Of a stretch of DNA of 64,000 nucleotides, positions 1 through 11,778 are shown one piece after another. Origin of the DNA: Turbatrix aceti (taxonomy: Eukaryota; Nematoda; Chromadorea; Rhabditida; Panagrolaimidae). The notes beneath the pieces were generated by a model. It was given only the letters and a program-made list of their open reading frames with translations. It searched no databases and was not told where the DNA came from. The DNA is taken from the NCBI GenBank assembly GCA_963969345.1, contig OZ017767.1, forward strand, positions 4,802,739 through 4,866,738, written 5' to 3'. Positions within the stretch are counted from its first letter, which is position 1, and every line of letters begins with the position of its first letter. The position numbers and the translations under genes were made by a program.

Positions 1-399
1 AATCCGGTCTGAAAAATATTGAGTGCTCAAAAGCCGTCAACCATGTGTGAAACTAACCCGAGTTCTTGGACGAGATCCAACGCCTTGATGCTACCTTTGT
101 TCAGTCTCTCGCGCAGTACGTTGACCTGTTGGTATTCTTCGGCATTCAAATTGCTCAAACCCATAATTGTAAGCCAATAAAAAGTGTCGATACGAAGTGT
201 TCACGAGTTGACCTGCTATGTACGCCTTTTCGGCAAACTCAATGCTCTCGAAGCGAAAAAAGTGGCCTATCGTACCACGCGCATGAAGAACCCAGCAACT
301 CGTTTTTTTGCGCTTTTGTCGTTTATCGTTCAAACTCGGCTCTTCGCGATCGTTGTTTTTGTTTTCTTGTTTATTTCTTTTCTATTCTAGGTGGTAAAC
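1..399. other. Upstream region of fibrillarin, no gene seen
   Basis: Open frames here are short and low-complexity and look like chance. The useful signal is at the right end: a T-rich tract ending in CTATTCTAG at 381-390, nine bases before the fibrillarin ATG. It could be a trans-splice acceptor or the acceptor of a 5'UTR intron. Confidence 0.5.
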
Positions 400-1622
400 A
401 TGACTCCAGGATTTAGCCCGAGAGGTGGTGATCGAGGTAAGGCATTATTGCCTTTGGAGAGATATCACCGTTCATTTCTCGCTTTTTAGGTGGTCGAGGC
501 GGTGGCGGTTTCCGTGGCCGTGGAGGTATCAGCAAGCCCGGCGGATTTCGCGGAGGCGATCGTGGCGGCTTCCGTGGAGGAGATCGCGGTGGTTTCCGTG
601 GTGGATTCCGTGGAGGTGACCGTGGTGGTTTCCGTGGTGGCGATCGTGGTGGTCGCGGTGGATCTCCCCGAGGCGGAGGATTCCGGGGCTCACCCCGTGG
701 ACGTGGCTCTCCCCGCGGCGGACGCGGAGGTGGAATGCGCGGTGGAAGAACCGTCTACGTTGAACCCCATCGATTCGAAGGTTGGTGCAATTTTAGCGGT
801 TGAATTTCAGTTTTTGCATTTCTTTGTTTTTAGGCTCGTTCATCGTGAAGGGCAAGGAAGACGCTCTTGCCACGCTTAACCTCGTCCCCGGTGATTCCGT
901 GTATGGAGAAAAACGTGTTTCCGTCGATGATCAGACCAGCGGTGCCAAGGTTGAATACCGTGTTTGGAATCCCTTCCGATCCAAGCTGGCGGCTGGTATG
1001 ATGGCTGGCATCGAGAACACGCACATCAAGCCCGGCTCCAAGGTTCTGTACTTGGGTGCCGCATCGGGTACGACAGTTTCTCACGTTTCTGACATCGTTG
1101 GACCTGTAAGTTTTTATTTTTTTATGAATTACGGCATTTTTTTCTGAAAATGCAATTTTTTCTTGAAAAATGGTTGACATTTGTTTTATTTTTATTATTT
1201 TTTAGGAAGGACTTGTCTACGCCGTTGAGTTCAGTCACAGATCCGGCCGAGATCTCGTCGATGTTGCGAAGAAGCGACCCAACATCATCCCCATCGTCGA
1301 CGACGCCCGCCATCCCTTCAAGTACCGCATGCTGGTCGGCATGGTCGATACCATCTTCTCTGACGTCGCCCAGCCTGATCAAGCTCGTATCGTTGCCTAC
1401 AACGCCCACTACTTCCTGAAGAACGGCGGCCATTGCGTCATCTCCATCAAGGCCAACTGCGTCGACAGCACCGCCGCTCCCGAAGCCGTCTTCGCCGGCG
1501 AAATCGAAAAGCTCAAGAGCGAAAAATTCAAGCCCCGCGAACAAATCAGCCTTGAGCCCTACGAACGCGATCACGCGATGGTTGTTGCTCAGTATCGCCC
1601 TTCTGTAAAGAAGTCAGGTTGA
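400..1622 (+). CDS. fib-1: Fibrillarin, C/D-box snoRNP rRNA 2'-O-methyltransferase
   Basis: Four exons (400-436, 490-780, 834-1105, 1206-1622) give 338 aa, the normal family length. The first third is a Gly-Arg-rich GAR domain with repeats such as DRGGFRGG, typical of nucleolar targeting and RNA binding. It is followed by the EPHRFEGSFIVKG entry to the methyltransferase fold and the SAM-binding loop [17 protein letters not shown]. The C-terminus (MVVAQYRP) matches the family. Fibrillarin uses S-adenosylmethionine to methylate ribose 2'-OH in pre-rRNA, guided by box C/D snoRNAs, in the nucleolus. The start lies just after an AG acceptor. DPH2 follows 215 bp downstream on the same strand, so it may be first in an operon. 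All junctions are in phase. Confidence 0.97.
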
Positions 1623-1837
1623 TCTCTTTCCTTTCTTCTTGAGTTTTGTTGATTTTTTGTTGGTTTTTACCGTTCTTGTTGTCTTTATCGATTTTTTGAT
1701 TAAGAGCAGTCCTTTTGAGTATAATGAATTCTGATGTTGACATTCGTTTGATGGCGGTATGTTGTTTTACGATCAAAAGTCGATATTTTTGATGTTTATC
1801 GATTTGTTTTCTTAAAAAGGGGTTTTTTGAGGGGATC

Positions 1838-3490
1838 ATGGCAGAAGTTCCTTCTTCTGCGTTTTTCACGACCGATCACGTGGCAACGGCCACACCTGGT
1901 GCGGGGGATAATAGTGCAGCAAGTTCGATACCGGATGTTGTCTTGCTGCCCGGCTCTGACGAGTTTGCGGCTTTTTTTGAAGTTGATAGGGTCGTTGAAT
2001 GGGTGAAAGAGCACGCGTACGAGCGCGTTGCTTTTCAACTTCCGGATTCACTGCTGTCGTATGCCTTTGAGCTTGCCTTTGCCGTTGAAAAACAGTGCGA
2101 TGGCTGCAAGGTTTATATTTTGGCTGACACGACTTATCGGAGGTTGGTTCTTGTTTGCACCCTTGCAATTCATGCGCAATTCTGATTTAGCTGCTGTGTC
2201 GACGTCGTCGCCGCGCAACACGCCAACTGTGATGCCCTCGTTCACTTCGGCGAAGCCTGTCTGAGTGCTCCGACAACGACGCTTCCAGTTTTGTACGTCT
2301 TCGGTTCGATGCCCCTGGATGTGTCTGATTTGAACGCCCAACTGACCGATTTTTCTGTCGATGGAAAATCGGTTCGAGCTGTCGTTGTTCTTTTTGAACC
2401 AAGTTACACTTCTTCCCAGGGTATGTTCTTGAATTGAACCCAGTTTAGTGAACTGAAAGTTGACTTGCCTTTTTTCAGAAGAATTGGAGGGTGTGATTCG
2501 ACGACACTTTGCTTCATCTGCGGTCACCGTTTGTCCGATAATCGACAGGGATTCTTCGGATTCGGATTCAGCGTGCCGTGAAAGTCTGGGAAGAAAGCTT
2601 CCAACCGAATGGAACGAAGAAAATCACCCAGATTGCCTCGTTTTTGTGGGTCGATCAGATTCCGCGCTGTTGCCCGTCTGGCTGCTGACTCACCCTGGAT
2701 TCGAGAAAGTTGTTGTCTATGATCCTGTTTTGAAGAAACTCTCGTCGGACACGTAAGTTGGCCTACACTCCTGTTTTTTTGCATTATTTGTACTCTTTAG
2801 ACCCAAAACAAACCGGGCACTCCGAAAGCGACTATTTCTCATCGAAAAAGTGCGAGACGCCGACGTCATCGGCCTCGTGGTCGGCACTGTCGGCATCGAC
2901 AACGTCAAACTGGCCATCGCACGGGTCAGGCAGTTGTGCAAGGCGGCGAAGAAAAAAGTCTACGTCCTGGCAGTCGGAAAAGTTAACGAAGCGAAGCTTT
3001 CCAACTTCGCCAACGATATCGACGTCTTTGTCCTACTCTCGTGCCCGTTTGGCGTGATCCTGGATGCCATGGCCTTCTACAAGCCAGTGGTCAGTCTCTT
3101 CGAGGCAGAAATCGCGCTGAACCCGTCAAAGGACTGGTGCGCGACTGTCGGCTGGACCGCGCAGTTTGACCAATTTGTGCACGGTGAGTTGCCTGCAAAG
3201 ACGTTCTCATGAAAAAACTAGGCCCCTTTTCAGATGAAGTCGGTGTGGAAGACGCAGATGCGGCCGACGTAAGTCTCCTGACCGGACGCATTCGGGCTGC
3301 CAAGTTCGAAGACGAGGTCTCCGGAGGTGGTTCTGGGGGCAACCAAGTCATCGAGTACCGGGTCAACGATCTGCTAGCCAACCGATCCTGGCGGGGCCTC
3401 GACAACGCACGCTGCGACGAGGACGTCGACGTTCACGAAGGACTGGCCGGTGTTGCCGCGGGATACTCAACTGAGCCCGCAAAAAAGTGA
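1838..3490 (+). CDS. dph-2: DPH2, diphthamide biosynthesis radical-SAM complex subunit
   Basis: Five exons (1838-2142, 2191-2420, 2479-2752, 2801-3183, 3234-3490) encode 482 aa, close to usual DPH2 length. Diagnostic stretches are VAFQLPDSLL near the N-terminus, YILADTTYRSCCVDVVAA with HFGEACLS, the central FVLLSCPFGVILD, and a C-terminus resembling RSWRGLD...GLAGVAAGYSTEP. In the cytosol DPH2 pairs with DPH1 to transfer a 3-amino-3-carboxypropyl group from SAM to a histidine of translation elongation factor 2, the first step of diphthamide formation. DPH1/DPH2 share a fold; I prefer DPH2 because of the C-terminal motif. It lies 215 bp after fibrillarin and 149 bp before the Mog gene, all plus strand. 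Confidence 0.93.
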
Positions 3491-3639
3491 TGTTTACTGT
3501 TTTCTGTGTGAAATTGTTGATTTTGATCGAACTTGTTATAACTGTGGCAGTTTGAAGAATTTGGTTTTTCCATTAAAGAATATCTGTCGATTTCGTCGGC
3601 TTCGTTCAAGTTTTCTTCAGCTCACATCATCGGCAAAGG

Positions 3640-4212
3640 ATGAAAACAGGGGTGTTGACGGTGTCGACTTCACGATTTTTGGAAGACTCGCCTACGCCGG
3701 ACGGGAGCGGGGACTTCCTCGAACAGGCTCTGAGAGACGCTGCAGAGTTGAAAGTCACCGAAGTCCACCGAATCTTGGTCAAAGACGACATCGGCCAGAT
3801 CGTGACCGCTCTCAACACTTTTATCCAGTCTGGATGCCATGTGGTAGTGACGACCGGTGGCACGGGCTTCACCGTCGACGACGTCACGCCTGAGGCGACG
3901 AAGCGTGTCATTGAAAAGGAGTGCCCCGGCATCGTGCACGCTCTGCTCCAGCGCAGCCTGCAGGCGACGCCGATGGCCGCTCTTACACGACTGGCCGCAG
4001 GCATTGCTGGCACGACGCTGATCGTCAACTTTCCGGGTAGCGTGAAGGCCTGCAGGGAGTGCTTCGAGGTGCTCCGGCCTCTGCTCCCCCACGCTGTGAA
4101 TCTGATCACCGGATCGAGTGCCAGCAAACATCCAAAGTTGCCGGTTGCCGATCTGTCTGGCTTGGGGTCTAATTCTGGATCGGGCGACAACGTGCAGGGT
4201 TCATCGAACTGA
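3640..4212 (+). CDS. moc-2: MogA/gephyrin G-domain molybdopterin adenylyltransferase
   Basis: A single exon encodes 190 aa starting MKTGVLTVSTSRF. The MPT-binding TTGGTGF motif is followed by DDVTPEATKRVI, and FPGSVKACRECFEVL lies near the C-terminus. All are typical of the MoaB/MogA fold. The protein is the G domain alone, about one third of vertebrate gephyrin. Caenorhabditis also encodes this step on a stand-alone gene (moc-2), which is why I use that symbol. It should adenylylate molybdopterin in the cytosol for molybdenum cofactor synthesis. A consensus acceptor (GTTTTCTTCAG, ending at 3620) lies 19 bases before the ATG, fitting a trans-spliced downstream operon gene. Note TTGGTGFTVDDVTPE differs by T-for-R from the common GGTG(F/L)xxRD pattern. 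Confidence 0.9.
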   Translation: MKTGVLTVSTSRFLEDSPTPDGSGDFLEQALRDAAELKVTEVHRILVKDDIGQIVTALNTFIQSGCHVVVTTGGTGFTVDDVTPEATKRVIEKECPGIVHALLQRSLQATPMAALTRLAAGIAGTTLIVNFPGSVKACRECFEVLRPLLPHAVNLITGSSASKHPKLPVADLSGLGSNSGSGDNVQGSSN

Positions 4213-6785
4213 CATTAATTACTCTTTTCACTTTGTTTTATGCACTTGGAAGGAAAAAGTTTCTTATTGAGTGTTTTGTGTTCTATGTTCTATGTTCTGA
4301 GTGAGGCGTACCGAAAATAAAATGAGGTTGACCTTCATCCGTGACTGATGGATGCACTGACCTTCTGAACGTGAAAACTAACCCGAACTCACACGAGTGA
4401 CCAAATTCCAACAAAGAACATCTCCTGGGATGATTGCGTCGCGATCGCCCCCGGATTGACCCACAAAAGCGATATCCTCTTCGCTCCATGATACCACAAG
4501 CGATATCCAAGAGCGAAGACGTCGGATGCGTCATTTTAAATACGGATCGGATAGGGTGCGTGAGGCAGGCAGCACAGCTACAGCCGTCGACGCCGAATTT
4601 CTCTCTTCTTCGTTCACGCCTGCCCCGCAACTTTCATCTTCACCCGTCCACGCGAAAGATGACGACCGCGTTGCCGTCAAAGCGGCAATCTTCTCGCTTA
4701 AGCTCGACGCGCTCCGGAAGGGAGAAGATCTCACTCGTCGCCTGCGATCATGTCAGCGAGCAAAGCCCCCCTCCACTGCGCAATCCTGACGACGACCTGC
4801 CCCTCTTAGACGGGATGGGATGCCAGTCACCTAATGTTTACCGTCCTTTGCTGACTGAGAGGGGCTCTTTTCCTTTTTCTTTGTTTCCTTTTAAGTTTTC
4901 ACTTTTTCTCGGTTTTGAATGGCTGGCGACTGCTTTGCGCTGATATGCGCCGAATGTTTTATGCAACTCAATTTATCTTTTTGCGTATCGATCGAGTTCC
5001 GGATTCTGGAAAGCTCTAGGGGGTCTAGAAGGCGAGTTTTTCAGGTGGTTCGCCGATCTCCGGTTTTCCTGTTTTACCCAAGATCAATTTTGTTGGGTAA
5101 CAAAGGCATGTGCCTCGTCTGGTGACAAATGAGGGTTTGCGAGTCATGGTCGGCAAGCGCGGACAATACATATCTCTTCCTGGATCTCCAGTTTCACTTT
5201 TTGACCAGTTTGGGCGCTAGAGTTGTTTTTTCCCTCACCCGCGATTGCAGCTCGCTTCGAAGCGCTTCAGAGTGTCTTTTTGACGGGCTGGAATGAGGCT
5301 TTGATCCATTGGCACCCTACGGCGATGGCGACGGGTGAAGAGAAATTCGACAAACCCCTTATTAGAAGCCAGCTGGCTGACTGATCCCGCGCGTGATTCA
5401 GACGTGCATATCCTGGTGAGGAATGTATATCCAGATATATGAAATCCGAAGAAACCTTATATTTAAGCCCAGTTTTTTTTTACATCCACACCTATGCATC
5501 TGGCTCGCAGGAATCGGTTGTGACATCAGAATAGCCGGTGGATCGCGCGCAAGCATTAATTAGGTCACGCGTATTCAGCCTCTATCGATCCCCTTATCTA
5601 ACTCCCTTTCGCCGACGTCTGCGCATCATGCTAAAAATTATCAGTTGTGGATTTCGCTTTCGACAGATCGAGCCAGTTCTGAAGAAATAACTAGCTCTAA
5701 TTGAGTGATTTGGGCACTTTGGAGGAATCTGCTTCCAAAAAACTGCCTTTTTGTAGCTCCTTGGAGCATCTTCTGCTTCACCGTTTTTTACGCTCCGTTT
5801 TCCAGAAAAGGATTTATACGGGTGAAAAGGAATCCAATCGATTTACATACGCGCGGTCGATTACGGAACTTCTCATCCAAGTAGTTTTTTTTGCACCCTT
5901 TGAATTGCGGTCGCGCGTGTATTTCATGTTTGATTTTCTGTGTCTTGCGTTGATTTTTTCGACTCCACAGTCTTATTACAGTTTTCCGAGTGGTAGCACT
6001 GATTATACGCCTAGATCTTTCACGGGGATTTTCAATTTATTTTTTTCCCAAAATAGTGTTTCTAAAAATTATTAGAACGTAGAGAATGTTTCACTTTTGG
6101 GGTTAATTGCAATTGTTTCAATTTTCACTCATCAGTAGGAGGAAAACAGAAGTTCGCACCCCGTTTCCTCTGCACATGAACACGCGTGGCGAGGATGATT
6201 TCTGGAAGAAATCAGAAGAGGCAAGTGCCGCGGCTACGGAGAGGTAGCAACCTTCCGGGCTGGCCGGGGTACTTGTCAATAGACTTCCTTCCCTGAATTG
6301 CGTATGCCTTTCGGACGCGCCCAAGGATGAGTAACTCGCAAAACTCGTTCCAGTAGCGGCTGGCCGTGTGTTGACTGACCATAGCGGTGGGCACGTTTGC
6401 AAACGCCGTCACCGCTGGCTCGAATTTTCTTGGTCGGAAACTGGATGATGCGTTTCGCTTCTTTTCTCCTTCTTGTTTTTCGCGCTCATTGGAGAACGGG
6501 GATGGGGCCTTCGTGTTCTCGTCATCATCTCTTTTTTCTCCTATGAAACATATTCGGGTTTTTTTACCTCGTACTTAGTATTTTTTTTCCAGGAGATCCA
6601 TCTGCAACGACGTCGTCCCCGCTGTTCACCCCGATAACAGGCTTCTTTCACGGCCTGTGTGTTGCGATCTGCATTGCCAAATTACTTACTATCGTCGGGG
6701 TACACAGGCTGCTGACCGAAGAGAGTGACGACGCTCGCTCCTTCACCAGATGCATCTTCATGCCCGGTCGCGGCTATCGGCGACC
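4213..6785. other. Intergenic, 2.6 kb, no supported gene
   Basis: Nothing here has both a recognisable protein and acceptable splice structure. It begins with a short repeat of GTTCTAT near 4280-4300 and contains T-rich stretches. The right end should hold the promoter of the secreted gene at 6786. Confidence 0.5.
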
Positions 6786-9625
6786 ATGTCGTCTCAGTTT
6801 GCCGCATTTCTCCTCATTTCTGTCTGCGTGACATCTGCATTATCTGTACGTTTCTTGCTTTTTCAATAATTTTGAATTGTTCTATCGTCAATTTTTTTTG
6901 ATCGCGTTGACGTAATCCGATTTTCAGCAAGAAGACATCCACGATGGTAGCGGCAAAAACCATCTGGAAGGCATCCAAAAGCTGTCGATCCAGCGCCTAA
7001 GTCAGCCGGGCGGCCACAACGCCGCGAATCACGACAGCGTGAAGCACTACTTCTCGCCGATTGCCAGGGCACTCGGATCGGCCGAAGAAGAAAACCCGGT
7101 CCGAAGACGACCGGCGCCTCACGCCGCAGTCCCCTTCTTCGAGACTCCCAGATCAGAAAACGTTCGCCCCAGCAAAGCACGTTCTTCCGGGCGATCTGCA
7201 TTGGGCGAAATGGCTCCAATTTCGGGTTCGTCACGGGACACGGCGATTTCGCCTTCGAACAGGGTAAGAATAATTTTGGACGTCACAGACAGATCACACT
7301 TTTGGATTTCAGAGGGTGGTTCACGTTCATGCCGATGGCACACTCGCACAGCAACAAGCACCGTTCGACGATGATGCAAATGTCGCGCGACTTCGAGCTC
7401 TCGAGTACGCAGAAAAGCGCCGGGAAGAGAGGCTCCTTGCCAGATGGCACAAGATCGGACCACTGCGCTCCCCATCGACGTCTCCCGCCTCAGCTTCGTC
7501 CTCTGTTGCCGCAGCTGCTGCCAGAAATGCACTGCGGTCACGACATTTGCATCAGATCGGGCATATTACCACGAAGACGCCGCTTCCTTCCGCGGCCTCC
7601 ACTCGGGCCCCCAAAACCGTCTACCCTACAACGACACCAACAACTACGACGTCGACAACGACTCGCCGGTCGGCGTACAAAACACGATTCGTGACCGACC
7701 AGCTGTCTGCGCCGGTGCCGCCGAGCAAGCCGATCACAAAAGATCCCTCGGAGGACCACATGATCCGCCGCAACAACAAAGTTACGATTCCCGTGAACCG
7801 TGCTTTCGGCTCACGCATCACAGGTCCGATCCTCGATATCGAAGACCCCACCGGTGCTACAACACCGCGCAGCACCGAGTCAGTCGACTCGGAAGAAAAC
7901 AGCGGTCCAACAATTGTTGAAGGTTCGTATTCCACTGCCAACGACTGCGCGTAACAACAAATTTTAGACACATCCGATTACCACAGCAGACAAGCCAGCG
8001 TACCTGTGAGAAAATTCAAATTCGGCAACAAATTGAGCTACAGACCTCGACTGAAGATCAGAAAACCAGGTAAGTAAAGAAAATAAATGCAAAAAGTTTT
8101 TGCCTCCGGCAGGGGTCGAACCTACGACCTTGGGCTTATTAGACCCACGCTCTAACCAACTGAGCTACGGAGGCGGCGTTTTTAGCCTTTTGCGCTCTTT
8201 CACCAAGCATTTCTTTTTTTTACCATCTTTTACGTTTCAGAAGAGCAATATGCTGCCCGACGTGATCCTAATGCCGGTGCATATCCGCTTTCCATACCGG
8301 AGCTGACTCCCCTCAGTTCCGGAAATGCGGGTGGCAACTTTGAGCCTCAACCACTGCCGCATACGCCTCACACTGAGCCCCAGGGAGCGTTCATGACCAG
8401 ACATCGCGCTATCGTCGACCCTGAAGCGCCGAGAGTGCCACTGCCGTTGCCTGATTTCGCGCCGGAAGACAATATTCAGGTTGAACCCCCGCCGAGACCT
8501 GAAGTTCCCATGAAGCCGCCGCCTGTCACGGAATGGTCCAACGAAGAAGACTTCAGCGAGACTATCACCGAGCCCGACACCGGTGAGAGTGGACTCGTCG
8601 GCGGTGGTGACAGCGGACTTGTCGGTGGTGGTGACAGTGGTCTTGTCGGCGATGCCGACAGCGCATTGGGCTTTGGTGGGCCGGATTTGAGCAACGCGCC
8701 ACCCGGTTTCAAGGAAAGTTTTGGATTTAACGGCAAGGACATGATGGAATTTGGCAAACCCGATCCGCCGCCGACAGAAGCACCCCCGCCTCCACCTCCA
8801 CCCCCACCACCTCCCCCACCGCCACCTCCGCCACCGGAGGAGCCGTTCGTGATCCCGGAAAATTCCGGACTTCGACCGGTGACTCCGCCTAAGGAATTTG
8901 TTGGTGGATTTGGGTCTGCTAAAGGATCGCAACTCAGTGGCTACGGAGGCTTTAGCGGATTCGGCGCTGGCAGTGGAGCTGGATTTGGTGCTGGTCCAGG
9001 TCCTGGAGCTGGTTTTGGCGCGGGTCCACCTCCAGGTCCTCTTCCCCGACAGCCGCAACCTGCTTCTCAGGATGGGCTCACGGAAGAAGACTTCTTTACC
9101 GGCGACAGCGCTTTGTCCCCCAACAGTCGGGGTCCTAGCGGAGACGGCTTCGGCCCTGCGACCTTCCCCAACTCCGCTGTACCACCCCCAGTGCCTGCGG
9201 TCAACGTTGGCGGCGGCGCTGCCGGAATTTCACCCTACCGCATGGCTGGCGACGTGGAAAATACAGCAACGACGGTGAAGCCATCAGCGCTGCTCTCGAT
9301 GCTGAACAAGGCGGACGAGGGCTTCAACCAGGCCATTACGCACTTCGAGCAGGGCACGCCCATCGAAACCGCCGCCATCGACATCTTAGAAGTCGCTCTC
9401 GGTTCTCAGAGACTCGACAGTCAGGCCAAGCTGCTGGGACACGTCGACCGCACCATCGGCCTCGACAACCTCCAGCGCATCCAGAGGTGGGCCAACACGG
9501 GCGGCGCCTTCGACATGGTCAAGGAACAGTTTCTGAAGTTCGCCAAGAACTACAAGATCCCCGACCTTCCTCCAGGCCTTGAAATTCCACCCCAGCTCGA
9601 ATATCTCCTCTCGCCGAGCGGCTGA
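6786..9625 (+). CDS. Secreted Pro/Gly-rich protein, unknown family
   Basis: Five exons (6786-6845, 6928-7263, 7313-7922, 7968-8069, 8241-9625) give 830 aa in one continuous frame. Exon 1 is exactly a 20-residue signal peptide (hydrophobic AAFLLISVCVTSALS). The middle is Thr-rich, with a TTTPTTTTSTTT run, and basic. Exon 5 carries three GDSGLVG repeats, a run of about 20 prolines, and GAG/GFGAGPG repeats. The last ~120 residues are not low-complexity and predict helices (SALLSMLNKADEGFNQ, LGHVDRTIGLDNLQRIQ), ending in a PPGLEIPPQLEYLL segment. That tail looks like a conserved folded domain, but I do not recognise it. A matrix or cuticle-associated role is only an inference from composition. 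The fourth intron holds an antisense tRNA gene. Confidence 0.75.
8101..8174 (-). tRNA. tRNA-Ile (anticodon AAT)
   Basis: Read on the minus strand, it folds as a standard 74-nt cloverleaf. The 7-bp acceptor stem is GCCTCCG/CGGAGGC with discriminator A, the D arm begins GCTCAGTTGG, the anticodon loop is CTAATAA (AAT, read as IAU, isoleucine), and the T loop is TTCGACC. A and B boxes are intact and there is no intron. A T5 run at 8091-8095 on the same strand is a suitable RNA polymerase III terminator. It sits antisense inside intron 4 of the secreted-protein gene. Confidence 0.96.
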
Positions 9626-10128
9626 TCAGATCACCGCGCCCCGCCCGCACAGACCGATACGTGGACGTAACCTACGTCGCTGCCGCCCTTCCGCCCGTTC
9701 CGTGTTATATTTATAGTCCCCCAGGCAGCGAGCGTCCGGCTACTTGTCACGCCTAGACCCTAATTTAAGTCGCTTAATTAACCCCACTGGCACGCAAGTA
9801 GGCCGGCTCTCTACTTCACTCGAAGAACTCACTCTTCTCTTCTTTTGCCATCTGTTAAATTATTTATAATTGCAAAATTTGACTTGCTCTTTCCGCGATC
9901 CCCGGCAGGACCCTCCTCTGTCGAGTGTCATAACCAGTTTGATTTTGACTCGCTGCGAAGTTTGTTAAACAATCCGTGAAAATGAAAAACATATTATTGT
10001 TGGTGATCGAGGCACGCACGCGACTTTGCATCAAGTGCATCAACATCAAAAACTCAGGCGAGGCGTGAATCAACAACAGACGACGGGACAAATGAAATCA
10101 CGAATGAATTAGGATTTAGGAACGCTGC
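9626..10128. other. Convergent intergenic region (3' UTRs)
   Basis: It lies between two genes that converge, so it should hold two 3' UTRs. No coding signal seen. Confidence 0.5.
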
Positions 10129-11545
10129 TCACCAGTATACAGAGGCTATTTGAGGCCAGAAGTGGTGATACGTGAGCCAGGTGTGCGCCAGGAGCAGCGC
10201 AAGGCATGCAAAAAGGTCGTGCCGGAAAAGCAACTTGCTCCACATGCCGTCGTACGAGGAGGTGCGAATCTTGTCGGCAATGAATTTAGAAACCACGCTG
10301 TTCTGTTCAGCCACAGGGCACAGGTTGTCGTCTTCGTCGCTGGTTGACGGTCTTTTCCAGAAGCTAGGCGCCGACTGAGGGTCTTTCTTCGTCGCCTTAC
10401 GGCCTGGTTTTTCACCGAAGAATCGCTGGATGTAACTGGGAGGACGCCGACCTGTGGAGTACTCGTCGAAGCAGAGTATTGCGACCGATACCAAAACGCC
10501 GACTGCCATTACGACGCCTTCTTCGATGAAATAGTAACCGATGGACGGAAAGCCGGTGGAGCTCTTGGGCATGTCCGCCAGCAGCATCTGCAGCATGATC
10601 GTGAGCGTGAGGAAAGACGTCAGTCCGATGGTGACTTTCTCGCCGCGTTCTTTTCCCGCCTGTGTTGGAACAAAGAGACCGACGATCGAGAGGAAGACAA
10701 TGGCGTAGGTCGGCAGAATGAATGCACACACTTGCCATTCCGGTTTCCGTTGGATGCGCTAAAATGGGGTTTCACAAATGCCAGAATACCAAAAAACAGA
10801 CCAGCGTGTAATGGCATTCTTGGTAGAGCGTGCCGTGGGCGGGGTTGAGTATGCTCTGGGCGGTGAACGACACAAAGTGCCACTCGGAGCTGCGGTTGGC
10901 AATGATTGCAGCGACAGGCTCGAATTTCAGATCCGTCGCTCCGTAGGCCCACGACCCAAAAACCAGTCTGAAAGCCAAAACAGGGTAAGAATAAAAGATG
11001 CCAGATGCATACGTGCAGTTTTGCTCATCAAAGGGAAAGTTTTGAACGTTCATCGGGCAGTGAAAGTCAATGAGCTTGTAAAAGTCGGCTGACACTGTGC
11101 CGTTGTATGCTACCCTGGCCATTATATTGGCGAGTGGCATAGAATCCTTGAAGTCGATGCTGTTAAAAATATGCCCGTCGGGCAGCCAGATGTCTTCTGC
11201 CGCCAGATGCAGGACCTCGATTCCCGGATATTCAGCGGGATCCCACGCGAGGCGCTGATCGATCCACGTCTCCGCGATCCACAGCATGAGCTTTACGGAC
11301 TCCTTGGCTTCGTCGATCTCGACCATGGAGTAGATGATAAATTCGTTGCGCACATCCAGGCGACGCGACAGCTGTGGCCGCAAATGGCGATCGTAGCCAT
11401 CCGCAAGCTTCGCACTCAGATCACGACTCAAGTTGGTGGCCCGAGAGACAGCTTCATCGCTTTCGGCCCCCCAGGAACTTACTGATATCTGGGACAACGT
11501 GAAAGGCACTAGGAAGAAAAGTAGAGGAATCAAAGGAGCCACCAT
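10129..11545 (-). CDS. Cys-loop ligand-gated ion channel subunit, nAChR-like
   Basis: Three exons (11545-11013, 10967-10802, 10758-10129) encode 442 aa. There is a signal peptide (PLLFFLVPFTLS) and a ligand-binding domain with the Cys-loop CPMNVQNFPFDEQNC. The 45-nt intron joins QNCT to LVFGSWAYG, the canonical nAChR strand. TM1 is followed by TM2 (EKVTIGLTSFLTLTIMLQ), with Glu in GEK and no Pro-Ala insertion, which favours cation selectivity. TM3, an intracellular loop of about 85 residues and a short TM4 complete the fold. Loop C has a single Cys (LYQECHYTL) instead of the vicinal pair, so this is a non-alpha subunit or an orphan LGC-type receptor. The ligand cannot be told from sequence. 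Confidence 0.92.
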
Positions 11546-11778
11546 GGAGAAATAAGATCATATGACACTTGACGCCAGCTGATGTGAATGAACGCTTTTG
11601 CACCTCTAGGAAACGCATGCTTGCAAAAGAGCCGTTAAATTTCTTTACTTCATAGTATGACAAAATTGTGTCCAGATGGGCCGAACACGTATCACCGCAA
11701 GCAACAGCAACAGCAACGCCACCACTCCCTCTTCCCCACGTCTTCATTCGAGAAAATGTTTAGTGCTTTATCGTTACT

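Noticed and set aside
4434..4943. 169-codon open frame downstream of the Mog gene
   Set aside because: No recognisable domain, overlapping frames on both strands of similar length, and no splice or start context.
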